The notes below the pieces were generated by a model. It saw only the letters and a list, made by a program, of their open reading frames with translations. It was not told the DNA's origin and did no database searches. Both the position numbers and the translations under genes were made by a program. From contig CM044306.1 of assembly GCA_024291935.2 (NCBI GenBank), forward strand, positions 9,250,001 through 9,314,000: a DNA stretch of 64,000 bases, written 5' to 3'. This document shows positions 1 through 10,100 of the stretch, piece after piece. This DNA comes from Okapia johnstoni. Taxonomy: Eukaryota > Chordata > Mammalia > Artiodactyla > Giraffidae. Numbering within the stretch: position 1 is the stretch's first letter; every line of letters begins with the position of its first letter.

Positions 1-1096
1 GCTCAGTGACTGAGTCACCAGCTGACACTGTCATGACTCTCACTCCCTGGGTGAGAAGCCACATCCACACGATGTCTACCAGCTGAAGAACCACCGTGCG
101 GGACACAGTGGAACCTGCTTACCCCCCAGCTGCAAAGGGCCAGGCGTGCACCTGCCTCCTGGCTCCCACTGAGCGTCAAACACTGTAGGACTCTCGCCCC
201 ATCATGCCCCACCTTTATGATACAAGATGCTTCTAAAATCCTCATTCTCTCAGGAGGATCCCAACTGCCCTGATTTATGTAAAACACCCTCCAGTGCTGC
301 CAGCGGTATGTGTTTGCTCTTCTGATGACCAGGGAACAGGGCAGAAACAAGAGCGCCCAGCCGTGGGGAGCCTGTCTGAGAGGGCTCCAACCTGAGGCCA
401 CCAACCTCCAGGCCTCCTGGGGGCTCTGTTAGAGGGAGCTTCAGAAAAGGTTTGACTGTACAATCTTTATGCTCATAGGTCTTGTTACAAAGGGGACTTG
501 TATGTAACAAGTATTTGTATTGTGTTACAAGTCCGTTCCCACTGAATAAAAACCAAGGAAATTCTCAATTTAAGTAAACGTCATTTCTTAAAACTCCAGG
601 TAGTCTCTAACTTTTCCCATTTCGTTTCAGTTTCTTTTCCTCTGTTTACATTGTGCCCCTTGGCTGTTCCTTCTAAATCAAGTGCTTCAGTATTCCAGCT
701 ACCACAGAAGATGTGCATTCTCCAAATCATGATTACCTCTGTCTCCCTTTCAGTGGGGCCACAAACTCTCTCCTGGCCATGGATCCAAACTCATTAGCTG
801 TGCTCCATGACCCCTTTCTAATGCCATGTATGATGTTCTCAGCCAGGCACCAGGTGTCCCAGTTGAGAACTGGACATTGGCTCTGACCTATGGTTCCTGT
901 GGCCAGATACCACACACCATGCCCAGGCCCTAGTTTTGAGATTCCTCTTAGCCCTTCCACTTCACTTAAACTCTTCTCCCGCCCTAAGATGCAGCATCCG
1001 ACCATTGCTCCCGCCTCCTCCAATCTTGTCTGATTAGAGCTATTTAACCACAAGGCCTGGCCCACCCCTCGTCCCAGCCGACCAGCGGGCACTCAC
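1..1096 (-). other. CYTH1: CYTH1 intron after exon 11 (partial)
   Basis: This is intronic sequence downstream of the PH exon. No coding exon, recognisable SINE or LINE is visible. The following exon lies beyond the window edge. Open frames here are short and without codon constraint. Confidence 0.8.
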
Positions 1097-1173
1097 CGTC
1101 GTGTATTCAAAGTAGTAAAGGCAGTTGTCAGTCAGAATGAACCAGCGTCTTTTCCAAGTCTTTACCCTGCCAC
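1097..1173 (-). CDS. CYTH1: CYTH1 coding exon 11: PH domain glycine loop and beta strands, residues 271-296
   Basis: This 77-base exon has acceptor CTCTGCAG and donor ACGACG|GTGAGT. It encodes the rest of Gly271, then [20 protein letters not shown] and FEYTT. The Lys and Arg residues of RVKTWKRRW are the phosphoinositide headgroup ligands of cytohesin PH domains. Joined directly to exon 9 it gives the diglycine loop, and through the microexon it gives triglycine. The next exon (starting DKEPRG in the family) is not in the window. Confidence 0.97.
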
Positions 1174-4100
1174 CTGCAGAGCAAAGAGAGATGTGTGTTG
1201 GATAGGAGTCCACTGGCCAGGGTGTGGGATGAGGAAGCGAGGGCAGGGTGCCAGGAGGACACTGAGACCATGGCAGATTTACATCAGTAACGAGACACAG
1301 AGCCAAAACAGAAGCACCTTTCACAGTGTGAAAGTCTGTGGGTACAAGCAGAGCAAGCAAGTTGGGTGGCCCCCTGCAGATGACATCAGGACAGCAGATG
1401 AGCACATGGGCTGGGGAGGGAGCCGGGACAGCGATGAGCCAGAGAAGCGTCAGCAGAAGCCTATGGATGCGGTGCAAATGGGCGCACAGAGAGGAGGGGA
1501 GAGGGTCAGCCCCCTGGCCACGCTACACTGCCGGTCCACCAGCCCAAGGTTTTATCAGAAGAGGGCGGGAGAAGAACTGGGAAGTAAGACATCTTAATCC
1601 CCTCACAATCAAATCCAGTTTTCCTGGACCAAGGAATGCACAGTCCTGTAGTTTCACCTTCTAGCCCACCTTCCTGATCGTAGTATGCTTCTACTCTGGC
1701 TTTTTAGGTTTCTGGGCCAGTGTCCTAAATTCCCCCAGAGTCCTGGGTGGGACAAAGCAGGATTCCTGGATCAGGGAAGAATCCACTGGTGGGCTGAGGT
1801 ACCTATTCAACTGTGGACTTCTCACCAGAAGCTTGAAACAAAAATAACTGGAGGAGGAAGCCATGGGCCACGTTAGCTCTCAGGGGTGGCGGTGAGCTGG
1901 TGGAGGCTCCCTTAGTCTTTTTAAATGTTCCTCAATCAACGGAAACATCAGAGTCGTGATGTTATCCTGAGACGACAGAAGGAAGGGAAACTTCACCATG
2001 ACCTTGGTGAGGGAAGGCACACCCTGCTTTCAGTCTGACCCTGAGCATAGCCGTCCTCCTCAACGCACACCAGGCCCAGGAAAAGTTTTCTGAATACGAA
2101 CCAAATGAAAGGCCTTCACGTGGTAAGATATGCGGGCCGTTTCACAAACACCTCGCGCCGCCCTGGACAGGAGGCGCTCTCTCTGCCAATGTGACCTACA
2201 GAGAGCTCTGCTTCTCTGATCCTCATAGAAAACAAGGACCACAAGGTGTACATCCAATGACCCCAGTCACGCTGCCTCACTTCCCCTCACCTCCAACAGA
2301 TGAGCAGGGGCTTTAGAGGGAGTGTCTCCAGCTTCCAGGATGTGGCTGCGCCCTCACTCCTGGTTTCCTCTAAGGGTCCGATTGCTGGAGCAATGCAAAT
2401 ACTGTCATAGAAATAAAGGGTCCAGCATAGGTCCTGGCAGCAGCTCTAAGGGCTTGCCGATTTTGGGGCTCCTGGCATGGCTCTGCTTGGGTGCCCAAAC
2501 CTTGAGAGGTTAAGCGACTGATCATGAACTGCCGAGTTCTCAATGGCACAGACCTTGGTGAGGGAAGGAGGTTGGCCGTAAGCCAGCACATGCTATGCCC
2601 CCCACCCCGCACCCCGTCCTGTGCTGGTATCAAGCAAAGACTGACTCTCTCCCCCACAGCGACTGCCAGCTTCTGTGAGCACGTGCTTCTGGCCCCTGAG
2701 GCCCTAGGGCATGAATCAGGAAAACCATGGATGGAAATATGACATGCATGAGGAAATGGGAGAGGCTGGGCAGAACCAAAATAAATAAGGAGAAGGAAGA
2801 CAAGGATATACTTAGAACTGGAGCTGATTTGCTGTGAAAAGGAAGCCCGCCCCCGTCAGTGTCTGAGGAAGTGGCTCTTCTGCCTCTTGGGCCTGCAGCC
2901 CCATGTGGGGCCCCCCACACAGGACACCTCAGCCCACGCCCACTGCCGTGCGCTCCCCTCACAGGACCACCCCGGGGGCCCTCGGATCTTGGGAGGTTGT
3001 GGAAGAGGGGTCAGATGCCAAAAGGAGGAAGACGGGAGGAAATCTAGGACAGAAAGCAAAGCCGGACAAAGCCTCTCCCTGGCAACGAAAGCCTGGCTAT
3101 TTCCCAACGACTTGCTGTGTTAACGAGCTCCTACCATGGAGCATCGCGCGGTCCCAGGGGCACATTTCATGTTGGAAGGAAAACAGACATGAAACAAGCA
3201 GACAGACCGATGCGCGCACCTAAGACAGTCCCTGAGGAACTCACAGGACCACCGCCCGGCCCGCGGGCCTCCAGCCCATAGATATAAAGGTCTGACTCTG
3301 GCTCCCCGGGAGCTGGGACCTGACAAGGCCCCAAAACGTTTTATAAACATCAGTGTTGGGGCCATTCTTTCCTGTGTGGCTCTGCTCAAGTGACGCTGAA
3401 GCAGACATCCAGGGACTCCTCATCTGGAAAACATGTGCCCCGAAAACAGCAAGGGGAGGGCAGACACCAGCGACATAACTAAGAGGCCAATTTGGGGGTC
3501 TGAACAATGACTCATTGAAAAAGAGAAGGGATAAAAACAAAACATAAAAAACAGAGCCGAGGTTATAATGCCGTCCCCCAAAACAGGAAATTAAACGGAA
3601 GGCCTTCAAGAAGGGGTTTGGGGGTTTTGTCTTCTTTTTTTTTTTAACTTTACTTGGCCTCATTCTCAGTTTAAGAACCACCATTTTCTTTTCCTAGTTT
3701 GCTTCTCTGGTCATGGGAGGTGTGCCAGAAGCACACGGCCGTGGGAGTCACTTCCTTCTCCTCCTCTTCTCCACTTGAGAAATCTCTGAAATTCATGGGT
3801 GTCAATTTGGATCAACAATATAGCATCTGCCTGACCAACAAAGTCCAAGAGAGAATTCAATGACTGCTTTGCTTGCTTTTACAAACCCACTCTTACTGTG
3901 TTTTCTTACACTACGGCCCTCAGGAAAGCTCAAATTATTCCACATCTGGGCCCAGCTGTTGGGCACACTGTGCACCACCCCTACCAGGAAAAGGTGAAAA
4001 TCCCTCCGCAACCCCAAGCCTGACCAGTTCCCGAGGGACTGTATGGTAAGTTAGAAGCAGCATTAACACTACCACCAGCAATTAAAAAACAAAATAACCA

Positions 4101-7100
4101 AAAATAACAAAATAAGAAAACGCTGCAGCGATTACAGTGGCCTGGGCAGAGCGAGCGAGCAGGGTTGAGGGGATTACATACCTCCTGGAGTTTGGGGCAA
4201 GGAAAAGGAGAGCCAAAATCATGGAAACATACAAATGAGGGAGAAAAGAAAATTAAAACAAAGAAATTAAACCCGACTCCTTAATCTTAAGGTGCACTGT
4301 ATCAGTCATTCATGTCTGCCTGGGCGGGGAATGGGGACATAAAAACAGTCACGGGGCAAATGCCACTGTCTGGCGTGGGAATAAGGGGTCTGCCTCATCT
4401 GCCACATCCTACCTGGTAAAGGCAAGATCCGAGGCACCACTCAAAATCCTGGCCCCCAAGATGCCACAAATCAGTTCTCACCAAGCTGACATTTATTACT
4501 ATATCCAAAATCCAGAGCAAACACAGTGAAGATTACTTTGGGAAAAATTAAATGTCTCTCTTCGGATGGCTACTCCTTTTTAAAGTGTGTGTGAAAATGC
4601 ACACTCACAAGCCTGTGAATACATATGTACATATGTGTATACACAAGAATACACATTCTTACAGTTATATGCATACACAGACATAAACATACAATTACAG
4701 TTGGCCGGAAGGCCCGCCTTCTGTGGCACACACACATAAAGGGGTGATTCTAAGTGGGCTACGATGAAAACACAACAGGAAGAGTTTAGGAGGGTTTGGT
4801 GGAGGTTCAGAAAAAGTAATGCAATCACCTAAAAATGAGTTTCACATTTAGTTAATTTTTTTTCTTTTTTAAAAATGTGGGATGCCTCATGAATTTACAT
4901 GTCATCATGGTGTAAGAACCAAGATAATCTTCATACTGCTCTAAATTTAGTATCTGGGCTGTCAAAGCTAACACTTAGTATTAGCATTTAAACAACTCTC
5001 ACTGGAGGGGAAAGCAAACCCAAACTTGGATATACTTCTTACATTTCCAGCAGGTTTCCTTTTAACTCTGTCCACTTGGCAATCAGGACGCAGAGCAGAG
5101 TGGCTGCCTCTGGGGTAAGTAATTTTAGAGCCTTGACTTCAAAGATTCTACTGGCTTAAATATATATGATATGCTGACCAATTTGAGAGACATTAAAAAC
5201 TCCGATCAGTGAGGTGGTACTTTAAGGAGAATTAAGTCATTATGTATAAACACAAGGACTTAGGATTTTAAAAGGGGATACAAATCCTCCTGAACGTGGC
5301 AGAAATTGAAGATTCCATTTCAGTACTTCTCAGATGTGTCAGTAACAGCCAAGAGTGTAATAAGGACTTCTAATCTCACTGGGACCTGCAGCTGAAATGG
5401 TGACAGGAGGATATTCCAGTGACACCTTCTGAGAATGCGGGAACCCACCAATCAAAAGGCCAAGGCAAAAGAAAACAGAGGAATGTACTCTCTCAGTGGC
5501 CAAAAAATTAGCATCATTATGTCTGGGGGCTCTCTCTGCATGCTCAAACTGTCAATGAAACAGTCACAGGTGCATATGAACGTGCGTAAAAACCTACTGC
5601 TCCTTCTGGTCACTCCTGTCCCTCTGATGGCAGATCATGACCACACATCTCAGCAATGCCCGCTCACTTTTGGCAGAGGGAAGGGGAGCAACTTTTAGTT
5701 TTTCTGAATGAACAAAATCATTAATGTGGCTGATTTGGATTGGAAAGGAGGGGGAAAAAAAACCAGCGCCCGAGAATGAGTAAGAGTGCCGTGGATTGCG
5801 CTGCAGCCAGGGCCCTGGGTTTGCCATGCATGCTGCCTGTGGGGAGCCAGATGCAGAAGGAAGTGATGATGCACTGGGGGTGGGGGAGGCAGGAGCACTG
5901 GGCACAAACTTGTGATGGGAAGTAGAGAGATGGGCACAGCTGGCCACCCTCCCAGTGGTCAGGGGGGCTGGGAAGGGGAAAAGGACAAGGTCCTCGGGGA
6001 ACCGCCTTGAAATGAACCCTCCTCAATCCACCCCAGAGAGGAAATGGGAGCGCAAACACCCGGGGGCAATATTTATGTTGGTAAGTCTGTCCCCAGGAGT
6101 CTGTGTGTCCCATGGGGCGCTGGCCGTGCATTCACTGTCTTTTGGGAGGCAATTTTGTTAGAACAGTAGGAACTCATACCAAAGTCTCTCCTTAGCGCCT
6201 CCTGTACCAAACCCCCTTTCCCCATAGTGCATGAGCGGGTGTGCACACACACGTCCTTTCTAAGCTTCTGTGAGGAGCCCTGACCCAGAGGGCATCACTT
6301 ACCAAGCTTCAATAGCCAGCCTTCTCGGTCTGGGTTGAAGAAAGTATGGGTGAGGTCATTCCCATCATCTTCGGGGATTTTAAAGGGTTCGTTTTTTATG
6401 CTCTCATACAGATTCTGGAAGGAAAGATGACGTTGCATGTCTCCGATCCTAGAAGACCTCTCCCCCTGCCCTTTCCTGTCACTTATGCAACGAGTATCAC
6501 TGCGTGCCACGCACTAGTGGCACAAGAACCCCTCTGCCTTCAGGAGCTCCCAGAGACAAAAGAAACAGAGGCCTAACCGGCGAGCAAGAAAGAAGAGAGA
6601 TCAGCTCAACCTCCACTTGAGCCTTTAGTCTCAGAGTTATAAATCACTTTCCCCCACTGATTCCTCGTTGGGCCTCACTACCAGTTTCTTAATGCAATTC
6701 ACGCAGCTGAGTGAATGGTCCGAGCAGACACTGGATTGACCCCACGTCCCTCCCCGTCCCCTCCATCAGCATCGCCTGAGCCCATGGCCTTAAAGGAGAG
6801 CTGAGCTCACCCGGAGCAGCTCCTCGGGCAGGTCTCCCCCATCATTGATGCCTCGATTCATGGCGATGAACCTCTCCACGGTGGGCTTATCTTTGACATT
6901 GGGGTTATGCAGGCTGGTGTTCAACATGATGATGGCAAATGAGAGGACGTAACAAGTGTCTAAAAGGGAAAAACAAAATCCAGTCAGAAACATCCCACCA
7001 GAAAGAACAAGAAACGCCAGGTGAGACTGAGCGTACAGAGCAGTGCTCTCAAAAGAAGAAGCAAAATCCACGCGTCTGGGTATGCTCTAACTGCAAAGGG

Positions 7101-10100
7101 CAAGGCACGAGAAAGAACGTAAAGCATTCAAGACTTAAAAGTGTTTTATTATTTTCAGATTGTAAGAGAAGAACATGTACAGAAAAGCACAATATATGAA
7201 AAAGAACATATAAACTACCTACAATCCCACCACCTAGGAATAACTTCTTTTGCTTTCTTACATAAATGTGCCTATGTGTAATGTATCACAAAATGTACCT
7301 CAGAGGTTTGACAGAAAACAGCAAAATTCTGTAAAGTGATTATCCTTCAATTAAAAAATAAATTTTTAAAAAAATATGTACCTCAGAGATACAGACTGTA
7401 ACATATTTGTTAGAATTACAACAGATACATAGTTTTGAGGCCTGCTTTTTAGCTAATCTTGTTAGCATTTTTCCATGTCAATAAAGCGTATTTATAAAAA
7501 CATAATTTTTAATAGTTGTACACTTCATAATTCAGAGGTGCCCTTCCTTAGACGCCTACTACCTTACTAGCAGACTTTGGATAGTTTCCAACTTTTTACT
7601 ATTATAAACATCATTTAAAGCAATGTTCTTAGGCAGGAACCTAATCCCTCTCATTTTAGGAATGGCCCAGTGCCTAGAAGAGAACCTGGTGGGCACTGCC
7701 AACCTCAGGAGGGGATGCCCCTCGTGCGCTTACCTGTGGACTGGAACACCCCGTGGTTGCACTGACAGTAGCGCTGGGCAAACGCCTCCATCATCCGGTC
7801 AATCTTCTGGGCCTCTCCCGGCAGCCGGAAGCTCCAGAGGAACTGCCTGAGAGGTGAAGACAGGGTGTGTTATGGGACTGGGGGAGATAACCTGTTTGTG
7901 AAAGGTTTCTGCAGCAAAGGGAGATGTTGGGGGCTTCAGCCTTCTGTCAGATGCAGGCTAACCACTCCACATCTCTGTCCTCTCAATAGGAGGGAATGTA
8001 TTTACGAAAAAAAAAAAAGAAAAAGATTTTCCCATTCAAAAGAATGGTTCACCTCTTCAGATTAATACATAAGAACTCCAATTAAAAGAACTCTAATTTC
8101 CAGAAAGAAAGAAAAAAAATGACATAGCAGGAAAAGAGATATTCTATCAAAACAGTCATGACTGAGCCCTTTAAGTCAAACAGAGACCTGTGGCCAACAG
8201 GTTTAATTCTGGATTTTTTTCACCTACCTAAACAACAACACAAAACATGATACTATTTACACTTAAACAGCAAAGAAAATACCAAATTACAATTTCTCAA
8301 AAAGCACAAGGGGACTAGATTAAGCAAAAAATATTAATGTTGACTTTTTTCCTTCTAAAATGAAGAGCACACTACCTATTTCCTGTTCCAGGGCAAGAAA
8401 TTTAAAGGATTTTCTTAAGTGAAATTGGGAAAGATTCAAAGTGGAAATATTCATCAATTTCCAAATGTTAAATGAAAGAGCTAAGGAAGAGTTTTGCAAA
8501 TTTTGCTTTCAATTTAATCCCCTTTAACCATCCAATCATTTCAATCACAGATACTCAAATCACCACCCAAGGTACAATTTCACTAAAACGCCAGGTTGTG
8601 CAGGATCCATGGGGTCACAAAGAGTCGGATACGACTGAGCGACTGGACTGAACTGAACTGTGCAGGACAGATCTACAACCAAAGACTCATCTCCCTCAAC
8701 AAAGTACTGGCTGCGAACATACTCACCGTAAGGCCTGGACAAGGTTGAGATCGGTGAACTCATGCAGTTCCACAAACGCATGAAGAACTTGGATGTTAAA
8801 CTCATCTCTAGCAAGAGAAACAAAAGATCCAGGGTTGGGGAGAGCAGAAGTCAGACAATGATGCTGAGAATCCAGGGTTGTGCAGACCCCCAGTCAGGCT
8901 GCCTCCCAGGCTGAGCGCTGAGACCCCCCGCAGCCCAGGAAGCAGCCAAATGTTAAATGAAAGATCTGCAGCCTCTGTGTACTGGCTGAACACAGGACAC
9001 AAGCTGCTGGACACCTCCACCTGTCCCAGGACAAAGCTTGGAACATCTTGGAGTTTGTTTCTCTAGGTAACTGCCGACCAACTTTCTCTACTGCAGGTGT
9101 CTCCAGAGGTCCTACCTCTCCCCCAGGTAGTCGCCAATGGCTGTTTTGTTGAGCCCTTCACCTTTATACAAGAACTGGGCAATGTCTTCACAGGTGTTCT
9201 TCAGCAGATCATTCTCTATTAAGAACTGGATCCCCTGGAAAGACAGCAAAGACGCCAATAGCGCTTCAGATACCAGGAACATCCAGAAAGGAGGTGGGGG
9301 CACAGGAAGAATGGGTGCAGGTGCTCTGCACATAGAGTAAGTGTCTAGTACGTACTTCCCATGTTCTACAGGAGGCAGGGCTCGTGACATGAGCTGCACT
9401 CCACAAACGGGAAGGGAGGCTGTCTCAAATGCCCCAGCTTCCACTGACAATATGGAAACACCCGCTTTACAGGCTACAGGCTCTGGCTGCTGTCTTTTGT
9501 CACTTACTTTTTTAGGATCCATGTTGAATTTTTTCCTGCCCATGGCTACCTGTTTGTTCCTCTGCATGTTTTTCCTGCAAAACAACCATCACAGCCATTT
9601 AAGTACTCTGGGTAATCAGGAATTTTTGAAAGAGTGACATAACTCCCACCTGTGTCGCTGAAGTGCAGTGATTTCTGAGATTTGTCCAGGAAAGCTCAGG
9701 CACACTTGGGTCTAACTACGGAAGGTCAGCTGAAATCCTGACCCTGGTCCTAGGCTCCTTTGTTTCTTCTACTACAGTGGGTTTCTTTTATTTTCCATGT
9801 CATTTTTGAAACTTTATTGAGGTATAATTTACATATCATACAACATACGCATTTTGAGTGCACATCTGAACAATGTTTAGTAAGTTTACTGAGTTGGGCA
9901 ACTATCACCATAATCCAGTTTTAGAGCACTGTCATAGTTATATATTAACTGTGCAAGTTAATAGCTCATGAACTCATCTGTTCTTCCGTTCATCTGTTGG
10001 GGGATGTTAAAGCTAATTCCAGTTTGGGGCTATTTTAAATAAGAACGCTATAGATGTCCTCATGCGTGTGGGCATGTTCTCCTTTCTCCTGAGTAAATAC

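Noticed and set aside
2281..2310. Alternative GAG microexon at TTGGAGGTGAG (minus strand)
   Set aside because: The donor is good, but the bases before GAG are TG, not an AG acceptor, so it cannot be a 3-base exon.
9112..9585. A 157-codon continuous minus-strand frame over two cytohesin exons
   Set aside because: It is exon 4, a 273-base intron that happens to stay open, and exon 5. The correct splice sites are present and the middle peptide is not cytohesin-like.
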